Positions 17,361 to 25,617 of a stretch of 64,000 nt of DNA are shown one piece after another. Both the position numbers and the translations under genes were made by a program. The notes under the pieces are model-generated. The model did not search any database. It was not told the origin of the DNA and saw nothing but the letters and a program-made list of their open reading frames with translations. Each line of letters starts with the position of its first letter. The stretch's first letter is position 1. The stretch is from NCBI GenBank assembly GCA_963729995.1, contig CAVSPF010000001.1, forward strand, positions 248,001 to 312,000, written 5' to 3'. Source of the DNA: VRUE01 sp963729995. Its GTDB lineage: Bacteria > Actinomycetota > Thermoleophilia > Solirubrobacterales > 70-9.

Positions 17361-17403
17361 CCCCGACCCGGCGCGGCATGCCGTGGCGTAGTCGGGGTTT
17401 TTT
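17361..17403 (+). terminator. intrinsic terminator or attenuator before gyrB
   Basis: Arms CCCCGAC (17361-17367) and GTCGGGG (17391-17397) enclose a second GC-rich stem-loop and are followed by six T residues. It is the only classical terminator with a T tract seen in the window. It sits only 21 bases before the gyrB start, so it either ends the dnaN-recF-dciA transcript or lies in the gyrB leader as an attenuator. Confidence 0.7.
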
Positions 17404-17424
17404 GTGAGATTCGGAAGGGACTAA

Positions 17425-20400
17425 TTGCCTAAGACAGAGAAGACTGCCGCCAAGAAGGGGCCCCCCAGCTCCTACGGCGCGAAGGACATAACCGTCCTCG
17501 AGGGCTTGGAAGCAGTCCGCAAGCGGCCCGGGATGTACATCGGCTCGACTGGCCCCCGCGGCCTCCACCATCTGGTCTACGAGCTGGTCGACAACTCGGT
17601 TGACGAGGCGCTTGCCGGTCATTGCGACAGCGTCCGCGTCATGCTGCACCCCGACGACAGCTGCACCGTCGTGGACGACGGTCGCGGCATCCCGGTCGAA
17701 GAGCTGAAGAAGGAGAAGCGCCCCGCCGCCGAGGTGGTGCTGACCACGCTCCACGCCGGCGGCAAGTTCGGCGACGGGGGCGGGTACAAAGTCTCAGGAG
17801 GCCTGCACGGGGTCGGCGTCTCGGTGGTGAATGCGCTGTCGGAGCGCCTCCACCTGGAGATCAGCCGGGATGGTCATGTGTGGAGCCAGGACTACGAGCG
17901 CGGCAAGCCGCAGGGGCCGCTCACGAAGGGTGCCCCGGCGCCGGCGACCGGCACGACGCTCACCTTCCAGCCCGACCCGGAGATCTTCGAAGAGGTCGAG
18001 TTCGACTTCCAGACGCTGGCCGATCGGCTGCGCGAGACGGCCTTCCTGACTCGCGGCCTGAAGATCGAGCTGGTCGACGAGCGGGGACAGACCAACAGCG
18101 TGGTCTTCCAGTACGAGGGTGGGATCGAGGACTTCGTTCGCCACCTGAACGAAAACAAGGACACCCTGCACCGCAAGACGATCTTCTTCGAAGGCGAGGG
18201 GGAGGACGGCCAGGTCGAGGTGGCGATGCAGTGGAACTCCTCCTACCAGGAGTCGATCTTCAGCTTCGCCAACAACATCAACACCCACGAGGGCGGCACC
18301 CATCTCTCCGGCTTCCGCGCGGCGCTGACCCGGACGTTGAACGCCTACGCCCGCGGCAAAGGCCTGCTGAAGGAGAAGGACGAGAACCTGAGTGGCGAGG
18401 ACGTGCGCGAGGGGCTCACCGCGGTGATCTCCGTGAAGCTGCACGATCCCCAGTTCGAGGGGCAGACCAAGACGAAACTCGGCAACCCGCCGATCCGCGG
18501 TCTGGTCGAGGAGACGGTCAACCGCAAGCTGGCCGAGTTCCTCGAGGAGAACCCCGCCGACGCACGGCGCATCATCACCAAGGCGATCGACGCCTCGCGC
18601 GCCCGTGACGCGGCGCGCAAGGCCCGCGACCTGACGCGCCGCAAGTCGGCGCTGGAGAACTCGACCCTGCCGGGGAAGCTGGCCGACTGCACGGTCAAGG
18701 ACCCGCGCGACGCAGAGCTGTTCGTGGTCGAGGGCGACTCCGCCGGCGGCTCGGCGAAGCAGGCCCGCGACCGCTCGACGCAGGCGGTGCTGCCGCTGCG
18801 CGGGAAGATCATCAACGTCGAGAAGAGCCGGATCGACAAGGTGCTGGCCAACACCGAGATCCAGGCGCTGATCACCGCGATCGGAACCGGCATCCACGAA
18901 GAGTTCGATCTCGAGGAGGCTCGGTACCACAAAATTGTGATGGCGAGTGTGGATGGTGAGGAACAGACACTGGTCCGCGACCATCAGGGCGCCCGCTTGG
19001 TCCAGATTGGGCGGTACATCGATGCGATCCTCAGCCGGCACGACGCCGATCTCGACCGGTACACCAAGGTGACCGAAGAGGACATGGGGGAAGTCCTTTG
19101 CTTCGACCGGGAGACCGGTCGAACGAGGTTCAAGCCGGTCAAGGGGGTGATTCGCCACCCGGTCGACGAGCCTCTGTTCGAGATCACCTCCGCCTATGGG
19201 CGGTCGGTGAGGGTGACGGGGAGCCATAGTGTGTTTGTCTATGAGGACGGCCAGATACGGACGAAGCGGGGGCTGGACATTCGCCCCGGCGATCAGCTCG
19301 TTGCTCCAAAGCGAATCAACCTCCCGGTCGATGCGCCGGACCGGATTGACCTGTTGCGCGATCTGCACGCGATACCGGAGGCCGCCTCGCAAGTATGGGT
19401 TCGGGGCGCCGCTGTCGAGGACTTGTACCGCTCACGGGTTCGGCTAGAACATTCCGGTAATGAGGAGCTGACCTCGGTACGTGTTGAGGCCCCAGCCGAT
19501 GTACGTGCCCACCTCGCGCGAATGCGACGTCTTTCCGGTCTCCGCAACCGCGACCTCTGCGAGAGGGTGGGAATCAAGCAGCCGGTGACGTTCTACGCGT
19601 GGGAGAAGGGCACCGCCCGGCCCACGCTGCCCAAATGGCGGCGCTATGTCGAGGCGGTTGGCGAGGACCCCGCTCGCATCTTGCCGCGCGTGCGGATCAG
19701 CGAGAGCGCCCTTGAGCGCACTTGGCGAACCCAGTACCGAGGTTCGCCGGCCAACCGTGTCAAGACGTACGTCCGTCTCGGCGAGCTCTCCGAGGCCGAC
19801 TTGGACTGGCTTGGTGACCGAACCGATCTTGAGCTGACGCCGGAGCACTACAAGGGCAAGGGGGTGGCTCGGTTCCTCCGCGTCACGCCCGAGCTGATGA
19901 AGCTGCTCGGCTTTTACATGGCGGAGGGCTCGGGCAGCCCACGGGGGGGAATCCGCTTTGCGATCGGCTCTCGCAACGAGGCCTATCGAGAGGAGATGAC
20001 GCAGGCCATCGAAACCGTCTTCGGGCGGGAGGCGAGCAACTACGAGCCGGGCGAGAGGATCGGCGAGCTGCGACTGGTGAACCGAGTGGCGGCGCTTGCC
20101 TGGGGTCATCTCTTCGGATTCTTGAACGCCAAAGCGCCGACGAAGCGGATTCCCGATATCGCATTTCGGGTCAACGACGATCTCCGCACCGAGTTCCTTC
20201 GGGGGTATTTCATGGGGGACGGCACGGCATCTGGGGGACGCGTCAGTTTCGCGACTTCGTCGCGAGAATTGGCCAGTGGGTTGCAGTACCTGCTCATGTC
20301 GTTTGGAGTGGTTGCCTCAATCTCTGTGAGTGCACCGGCCGGCAAAGCGTGCAAGGCCCCACAAGGCTCAATTCGTACTAAACACACTGCCTGGACCGTC

Positions 20401-21570
20401 ACCGTTGCGGCAAAGGATGATGTCGCAAGGCTGTCGCGAATTTGGGATGACCACAACGCGGCGGATCGATTGTGGAATCGCTTTCGTAATGGCCATCGAT
20501 CGAAGAACCGTCGTTTCACAACCGTCGGGCGCGATCTCATCGCACTTCAGGTTCGGTCGGTGCGAGAGGTTGAAGCGTCTGATCGCAATGTCTATGACTT
20601 CTCAGTATTGAAAGACGAGAACTATATAGTCGGATTTGGTGGAGTGGCCGCGAGAAATACAGACGCCGATGTCGACGGCGCCCATATCCGCACCCTCATC
20701 CTCACCTTCCTCTACCGGCAGATGCCGGAGCTGATCTCGCAGGGCTACGTCTACATCGCGAAGCCGCCGCTGTACCGGGTCAAACAGGGCAATCAGGAGA
20801 CCTACCTCGAGCGGGAGTCGGAACTGGAGGAGCTGCTGCTGCGCGACAAGCTGGAGGACATCGAGCTCGTCGACGCGAACGGCAAGTCGACGAAGCTGAC
20901 CAAGGGCCGCTGGCAGAGCTACACCCGCCGCGCAAAAGAGTACGAAGGCTGGAGCTCGTCGCTGCAGGCTGAGTTTGGCCATGAGGCTGTGCGCTTCCTC
21001 GAGGAGTCGAGCCTCCTCGACGAGGGGGTGGCGACGCTCGCAGGAGCCCGCAAGGTGCTCGCTCTCGAGCCGCTGGAGGGCGAGCCGTTCGACACTGAGA
21101 TTGTCGAGGACTCCGACGAGGGGCTGGCGGTGAAGGCGATCGAACGGAAGACCGGCCTCGCTCGCACCCATCGGTTGCCGCGAGAGCTGTTCGAGCACCA
21201 TGACTACCGCAAGTTCGCCGAGGTGCACGGTGCGCTGTTGGCGCAGGTGGGCCGCCCGCCATTCCGGGCTCAGCTCGGCGCACGCAGCAGCGAGGCGCTT
21301 TCCTTCCAGGCGCTGCACGGCGCTGTGCTGGAGCTTGCGCGATATGGAGTCCAGCTGACGCGCTTCAAGGGGCTCGGCGAGATGAACGCCGACCAGCTTC
21401 GCGAGACGACGATGGACCCCGCCAGCCGGACCCTGCAGCAGGTCACACTGGAGGACGCGTCAGAAGCGGCCGCGGACCAGATCTTTTCGATGTTGATGGG
21501 CGACCAGGTCGAGCCGCGCCGCAAATTCATCGAGGATCACGCCAAGGAAGTGAAGTTCCTTGACGTCTGA
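17425..21570 (+). CDS. gyrB: DNA gyrase subunit B precursor with intein
   Basis: The frame encodes 1381 residues. Removal of intein residues 508-1078 leaves an 810-residue GyrB. The N-terminal part has the GHKL ATPase motifs (LVDNSVDEALAG, DDGRGIPVE, GGLHGVGVSVVNALS) and the TOPRIM start VEGDSAGGSA. The intein interrupts the TOPRIM metal motif just before TDADVDGAHIRT. The C-terminal extein contains an extra segment of about 170 residues before the RFKGLGEM tail, as in E. coli GyrB and unlike the shorter actinobacterial type. TTG at 17425 follows a strong GGAAGGGA site. It forms A2B2 gyrase with GyrA; without protein splicing the active site would be broken. Confidence 0.95.
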   Translation: MPKTEKTAAKKGPPSSYGAKDITVLEGLEAVRKRPGMYIGSTGPRGLHHLVYELVDNSVDEALAGHCDSVRVMLHPDDSCTVVDDGRGIPVEELKKEKRPAAEVVLTTLHAGGKFGDGGGYKVSGGLHGVGVSVVNALSERLHLEISRDGHVWSQDYERGKPQGPLTKGAPAPATGTTLTFQPDPEIFEEVEFDFQTLADRLRETAFLTRGLKIELVDERGQTNSVVFQYEGGIEDFVRHLNENKDTLHRKTIFFEGEGEDGQVEVAMQWNSSYQESIFSFANNINTHEGGTHLSGFRAALTRTLNAYARGKGLLKEKDENLSGEDVREGLTAVISVKLHDPQFEGQTKTKLGNPPIRGLVEETVNRKLAEFLEENPADARRIITKAIDASRARDAARKARDLTRRKSALENSTLPGKLADCTVKDPRDAELFVVEGDSAGGSAKQARDRSTQAVLPLRGKIINVEKSRIDKVLANTEIQALITAIGTGIHEEFDLEEARYHKIVMASVDGEEQTLVRDHQGARLVQIGRYIDAILSRHDADLDRYTKVTEEDMGEVLCFDRETGRTRFKPVKGVIRHPVDEPLFEITSAYGRSVRVTGSHSVFVYEDGQIRTKRGLDIRPGDQLVAPKRINLPVDAPDRIDLLRDLHAIPEAASQVWVRGAAVEDLYRSRVRLEHSGNEELTSVRVEAPADVRAHLARMRRLSGLRNRDLCERVGIKQPVTFYAWEKGTARPTLPKWRRYVEAVGEDPARILPRVRISESALERTWRTQYRGSPANRVKTYVRLGELSEADLDWLGDRTDLELTPEHYKGKGVARFLRVTPELMKLLGFYMAEGSGSPRGGIRFAIGSRNEAYREEMTQAIETVFGREASNYEPGERIGELRLVNRVAALAWGHLFGFLNAKAPTKRIPDIAFRVNDDLRTEFLRGYFMGDGTASGGRVSFATSSRELASGLQYLLMSFGVVASISVSAPAGKACKAPQGSIRTKHTAWTVTVAAKDDVARLSRIWDDHNAADRLWNRFRNGHRSKNRRFTTVGRDLIALQVRSVREVEASDRNVYDFSVLKDENYIVGFGGVAARNTDADVDGAHIRTLILTFLYRQMPELISQGYVYIAKPPLYRVKQGNQETYLERESELEELLLRDKLEDIELVDANGKSTKLTKGRWQSYTRRAKEYEGWSSSLQAEFGHEAVRFLEESSLLDEGVATLAGARKVLALEPLEGEPFDTEIVEDSDEGLAVKAIERKTGLARTHRLPRELFEHHDYRKFAEVHGALLAQVGRPPFRAQLGARSSEALSFQALHGAVLELARYGVQLTRFKGLGEMNADQLRETTMDPASRTLQQVTLEDASEAAADQIFSMLMGDQVEPRRKFIEDHAKEVKFLDV
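18946..20658 (+). mobile_element. GyrB intein with LAGLIDADG endonuclease and HTH insert
   Basis: This is a 571-residue in-frame insertion starting at Ser508 (SVDGEEQTLV, block A) and ending at Asn1078 before Thr1079. Block B is TGSHSVFV near residue 598. The block F/G region is NVYDFSVLKDENYIVGFGGV followed by AARN. Between them lie a Cro/CI-like helix-turn-helix (about residues 690-752), then two LAGLIDADG motifs, LLGFYMAEGSG near 825 and FLRGYFMGDGTA near 924. The residue before the last Asn is Arg, not the usual His. The final 150 bases are clearly more AT-rich than the flanks, a sign of transfer. It should splice itself out and its nuclease would home to empty gyrB alleles. Confidence 0.92.
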
Positions 21571-21594
21571 CACGTCCATTCGAGGGACGAGCTG

Positions 21595-24087
21595 ATGGCA
21601 CTCGAGGCACTCACAGGACGGATCGAAGAGCGCGAGCTCGAGAAGGAGATGCGCTCGTCCTACCTCGATTACGCGATGAGCGTGATCGTCGGGCGGGCGC
21701 TGCCGGACGTGCGCGACGGCCTCAAGCCGGTGCATCGCCGGGTGCTCTACGCGATGCACGACATCGGCCTGCAGCCGACTCGCCCGTACCGCAAGTGCGC
21801 CTTCATCGTCGGCGAGGTGATGGGTAAGTACCACCCGCACGGCGACTCCGCGATCTACGACACGCTGGTGCGGATGGCGCAGGAGTTCTCGCTGCGCTAC
21901 GTGCTGGTCGACGGCCAGGGCAACTTCGGCTCGATCGACGACGACCCGGCAGCGGCGATGAGGTACACCGAGGCGCGTCTGGGGCGGTTGGCGACCGAGC
22001 TGCTGCGAGATATCGATGCCGACACCGTCGACTTCGGCCCGAACTACGACGAATCGACACAGGAGCCGGCGATCCTGCCGGCCCGTTTCCCCAACCTGCT
22101 GGTCAACGGTGCGTCGGGGATCGCGGTCGGGATGGCCACCAACATCCCGCCCCACAACCTGCGCGAGGTGGCCGGCGCGGTCAACGCCTACATCGATGAT
22201 CCCGGCATCGACCTCGCCGGGCTGATGGAGCACGTCAAGGGCCCCGACTTCCCCGGCGGCGGGATCATGAGCATGGGGGGGATCCGCGATGCGTACGCCT
22301 CCGGCCGTGGCACGGTCAAGGTTCGCGCCCGCGCCCATGTCGAGCCGCTGAAGGGCGGCAAGGACGCGATCGTCGTCACCGAGCTGCCGTTCATGGTCAA
22401 GAAGGGCGGCGACAACGGCCTGATCTCGAAGATCGCCAACCTGGTCCGCGAAAAGAAGCTGGAGGGCATCTCCGACCTGCGCGACGAGTCCGACCGCTCG
22501 GGGATGCGCCTGGTGATCGAGTTGAAGCGCGGCGGCCAGCCGGCCAAGGTCGTGCTCAACAACCTCTACAAGAAAACGCAGATGCAGACCAGCTTCGGCA
22601 TCAACATGGTGGCGCTGGTCGACGGCGTGCCGCGGACCCTTGGCCTGCTCGAGCTCGTCCACCACTACGTCCAGCACCAGCGGGAGGTCGTCACCCGCCG
22701 CACCCAGCACGAACTGCGCCGCGCCGAGGCTCGTGCCCACATCCTCGAGGGGTTGCTCATCGCGCTGGACAACCTCGACGCCGTGATCAAGCTGATCCGC
22801 GCTTCCGCCGATCCCGACACGGCACGCGACGGCCTGATCTCGAAGTTCGAGCTGTCGCGCGAGCAGGCGCAGGCAATCCTCGACATGCGCCTGCAGCGCC
22901 TCACCGCCCTCGAGGCGGGAAAGGTGCGGGCCGAGCACGCCGACCTGCTCGAGCGGATCGGCGAGCTGCGGGCGATCCTCGGCGACGAGACCAGGGTGAT
23001 GGGCGTCGTCAAGGAGGAGCTGGCCGAGATCGTCGATGCCTATGGCGACGAGCGGCGCACCGAAATCTCCCACTTCGAGGGGGACGTCGGGATCGAGGAC
23101 ATGATCGCCGACCAGCAGATGGTGATCTCGATGACGGCCTCCGGCTACGTGAAGCGCCTGCCTCTCGCGACCTACCGCCAGCAGCACCGCGGCGGCGTCG
23201 GGGTGATGGGGATGAACCTCAAGGAGGACGACTACATCGAGCACCTGCGCATCTGCTCGACCCACGATTACCTGCTCTTCTTCACCAACCGTGGCAAGGT
23301 CTACCGGCTCAAGGTCTACGAGCTGCCGGAGGGGTCGCGCACGGCGAAAGGCAGCGCCCTGGTCAACCTGCTGCCGTTGCGCGACGGCGAGCGGGTGATG
23401 GCCGTTATCCCGACCCGTGACTTCAAGGAGGGCCGCTACCTTGCCTTCGCAACGGCGAAAGGGCAGATCAAGAAGACCGAGTTCATCGCCTACAACACGC
23501 CGATCCGCGCCGACGGGATCATCGCGATCAAGGTGCGCGACGGCGACGAGCTGGTGCAGGTGCGCCTCACCTCGGGCGAGGACGACCTGCTGCTGGTCTC
23601 GAAGTCGGGCCACGCCGCTCGCTTCTCGGAGAAGGCGGCGCGGGCGATGGGCCGCGACACCTCTGGGGTGAAGGGGATGAACGTCGCCTCGAAGGTGAAC
23701 GGCGAGCCGAACCGGGTCCTGGCCCTCGCCGTCGCGCGCGACGACACCGAGCTGTTCGTCGTCACCGAGAACGGCTACGGCAAGCGCACCTCGATCTCCG
23801 AGTACCCGGTCAAGGGCCGCGGCACGAAGGGCGTGCTGACCGCGAAGCTGACCGAGAAGAAGGGGGGCCTGGCCGGCGCCCTCGTCGTCCGCGAGCACCA
23901 GGAGCTGCTCTTCATCTCACAGAACGGGATGGTGCAGCGCACCTCGGTCGGCGGCATCTCCAAGATGGGCCGCTCCACCCAGGGCGTCAAGGTGATGAAC
24001 ATCAAGGACGACGACCGCGTCAGCGCCGTCGCCCTCGTCGTCGAGTCAGGCGAGTCGCCTGAGCCGGAGCAGGACGAGCTCGGTTAG
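21595..24087 (+). CDS. gyrA: DNA gyrase subunit A
   Basis: The 830-residue product has the breakage-reunion domain with catalytic Tyr124 (AMRYTEARL). The quinolone region reads GDSAIYD at residues 83-89, equivalent to E. coli Ser83 and Asp87, so no resistance-type change is seen. The C-terminal beta-pinwheel starts near residue 500; its GyrA box reads QHRGGVG (residues 530-536), a departure from QRRGGKG. It lies 24 bases after gyrB and overlaps the convergent HNH gene by 4 bases. A variable acidic tail (SGESPEPEQDELG) ends the protein. Confidence 0.96.
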   Translation: MALEALTGRIEERELEKEMRSSYLDYAMSVIVGRALPDVRDGLKPVHRRVLYAMHDIGLQPTRPYRKCAFIVGEVMGKYHPHGDSAIYDTLVRMAQEFSLRYVLVDGQGNFGSIDDDPAAAMRYTEARLGRLATELLRDIDADTVDFGPNYDESTQEPAILPARFPNLLVNGASGIAVGMATNIPPHNLREVAGAVNAYIDDPGIDLAGLMEHVKGPDFPGGGIMSMGGIRDAYASGRGTVKVRARAHVEPLKGGKDAIVVTELPFMVKKGGDNGLISKIANLVREKKLEGISDLRDESDRSGMRLVIELKRGGQPAKVVLNNLYKKTQMQTSFGINMVALVDGVPRTLGLLELVHHYVQHQREVVTRRTQHELRRAEARAHILEGLLIALDNLDAVIKLIRASADPDTARDGLISKFELSREQAQAILDMRLQRLTALEAGKVRAEHADLLERIGELRAILGDETRVMGVVKEELAEIVDAYGDERRTEISHFEGDVGIEDMIADQQMVISMTASGYVKRLPLATYRQQHRGGVGVMGMNLKEDDYIEHLRICSTHDYLLFFTNRGKVYRLKVYELPEGSRTAKGSALVNLLPLRDGERVMAVIPTRDFKEGRYLAFATAKGQIKKTEFIAYNTPIRADGIIAIKVRDGDELVQVRLTSGEDDLLLVSKSGHAARFSEKAARAMGRDTSGVKGMNVASKVNGEPNRVLALAVARDDTELFVVTENGYGKRTSISEYPVKGRGTKGVLTAKLTEKKGGLAGALVVREHQELLFISQNGMVQRTSVGGISKMGRSTQGVKVMNIKDDDRVSAVALVVESGESPEPEQDELG

Positions 24088-24590
24088 GCGGCAGCGGGTA
24101 GGTACTGCTGCCAGGCCGGGGGGATCGACGGGCTGGCGACCTGGATGAAGACGGTTGGATGGGGGGCCTTCGGTCGCCTCCGCGGATGCATCTGAATCTC
24201 GCGCGGCAGCCGGTTGCCCTTGCGGCGGTTGCAGCTGGCGCAGGCGGCGACGATGTTCTCCCAGACCGATTTCCCGCCACGGCTCCTCGGAATGACGTGG
24301 TCGACGGTCAGGCCGGATTTCCTCGAGCCGCAGTACTGGCAGGTCCAGGCGTCGCGGGCCAGCACCGCCCGCCGCGTGATCTTGCGCCGGTGCGCCTGGC
24401 GCGGGACGCGCACGTAGTTGACCAGGCGGATCACGTCGGGCCGCTCCATCGTCATCCGCTCGGAATGGATCGCCCCCTCGCGCTTCTCGAGCAGTTCCGC
24501 CCTTTCCTTCAGGAGCAACACGGCAGCGCGTCTCAACGTGCAGACGTTGATCGGCTCATACGTCGCATTGAGTACCAAGACCCGTGCCAT
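24084..24590 (-). CDS. HNH endonuclease domain protein
   Basis: The 168-residue protein opens with MARVLVLNATYEPINVCTLR, typical of a widespread actinobacterial and cyanobacterial HNH family. A zinc ribbon CQYCG and a second CASC flank the catalytic TVDHVIPRSRGG motif, followed by ENIVAACASCNRRKGNR. It is probably a solitary nicking or endonuclease enzyme of unknown target and is not part of the intein. A TAGAAT box (24607-24602, minus) lies 11 bases before the ATG, so the leader must be very short. Its stop shares bases with the gyrA stop. Confidence 0.85.
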   Translation of the reverse strand: MARVLVLNATYEPINVCTLRRAAVLLLKERAELLEKREGAIHSERMTMERPDVIRLVNYVRVPRQAHRRKITRRAVLARDAWTCQYCGSRKSGLTVDHVIPRSRGGKSVWENIVAACASCNRRKGNRLPREIQMHPRRRPKAPHPTVFIQVASPSIPPAWQQYLPAAA

Positions 24591-24691
24591 GCTGATCGAA
24601 GATTCTACGCACGCCCTTACCTGGAGCTTGTAAGGCACTGGGCTGCCGCACCCGCCTTGCGGGGGAGGTGCCTGGCATTGCGCTGTCGAGA

Positions 24692-24779
24692 AGAGGGCAG
24701 GGGGCATCCCCTCAACGGACGGATACTCAGAGCAGCCCGAAGGGCTGCGAGTTCGGGGAGGGGATGCCCCCTGCCCTCT
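24692..24779. repeat. 21-bp perfect inverted repeat with nested hairpin
   Basis: Arms 24692-24712 and 24759-24779 are exact reverse complements. Inside the 46-base centre lies a perfect 7-bp hairpin with a 3-base loop (24732-24748). The right arm ends on the first base of the pheA stop codon complement. A further small nested stem (24648-24671) lies next to the left arm. The position suits a pheA terminator, but the perfect long arms are much larger than needed. Confidence 0.75.
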
Positions 24780-25612
24780 CAGCCGACGGGGTAGGAGCCC
24801 AGGATCCGGACCGATTCGGCCTTCGTGCGGAGCTGGGAGATGGCGTCGGAGACAGGCTGGTCGTCGATTGCGCCCTCGAGGTCGCAGAAGAACATGTAAC
24901 GCCCGAGGCCCAGGCGCAGGGGGCGGGACTCGATTCGGCTGAGGTTGACGCCGCGGCTGGAGAACTCCTGCAGCGCCGCGACCAGGGCGCCGGGGTGGTC
25001 CTCGCCCAGCTCCGAGAAGACCAGGGACGTCTTCCACCGGCCCGCACCGCTCGGGGGAGTCCCCGCCGGCGCGATCCAGACGAACCGGGTCACGTTGCCC
25101 GCCTCGTCCTCGATCCCCTCGCGCAGGATCGTGCAGCCGTAGAGGCCGGCGGCCGAACGCGCGCCGATCGCCGCCCACGGCTGGTCGGACTCGCTGACCG
25201 TCCGGACCGCCTCCGCGGTGCTGCTCGCGCTCTGCCTGCGGGCGCCCGGAAGCTGCTCGCGCAGGAAGCGCGCACACTGCGCAAGCGGCTGCGGGTGCGA
25301 CAGCACGGTCGTGATCTGCTCCAGCGCAAGCGGCTGCCGCGCGATCAGGTGGGCCCGCACCGCGTAGTCGTACTCGCCGACGATGGTCACCGCCTCGGTG
25401 TCGAAAGCGAGGGTGTCGAGGCTGCTGCGCACCGAGCCCTCGATCGAGTTCTCGAAGGGCACGAACGCCCGCTCCGCCTCCCCTCGCTCGACGGCGAGAA
25501 TCGCGTCGTGGACCGTCGAGGTCCACATCGACTCGAACTGCTTCTCCGGCGATGCTTGGCGCAGCGCGTCTTCGGTGAAGGTTCCAGCCGGACCGAGGTA
25601 GGCGATCCGCAT
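24779..25612 (-). CDS. pheA: prephenate dehydratase
   Basis: The 277-residue monofunctional enzyme starts with MRIAYLGPAGTFTEDAL. It carries the catalytic NVTRFVWI motif (Thr-Arg-Phe) near residues 169-176, VPFENSIEGSV near 51-61, and a C-terminal ACT domain with the phenylalanine-binding ESRPL motif near 224-228. It converts prephenate to phenylpyruvate and is normally inhibited by phenylalanine through the ACT domain. It begins 5 bases after the upstream membrane-protein gene, so the two are probably cotranscribed, an unexplained pairing. Confidence 0.94.
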   Translation of the reverse strand: MRIAYLGPAGTFTEDALRQASPEKQFESMWTSTVHDAILAVERGEAERAFVPFENSIEGSVRSSLDTLAFDTEAVTIVGEYDYAVRAHLIARQPLALEQITTVLSHPQPLAQCARFLREQLPGARRQSASSTAEAVRTVSESDQPWAAIGARSAAGLYGCTILREGIEDEAGNVTRFVWIAPAGTPPSGAGRWKTSLVFSELGEDHPGALVAALQEFSSRGVNLSRIESRPLRLGLGRYMFFCDLEGAIDDQPVSDAISQLRTKAESVRILGSYPVG

Positions 25613-25617
25613 CGCGC

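Noticed and set aside
21841..21861. Quinolone-resistance change in GyrA
   Set aside because: The Ser and Asp equivalent to E. coli 83 and 87 are both present.
21460..23898. An 812-codon minus-strand open frame opposite gyrA
   Set aside because: Composition is that of a shadow of gyrA codons; no domain motif.
24084..24590. The HNH gene as part of the gyrase intein or a homing system
   Set aside because: It is a full stand-alone family with its own promoter-like box; the intein already has its own LAGLIDADG nuclease.
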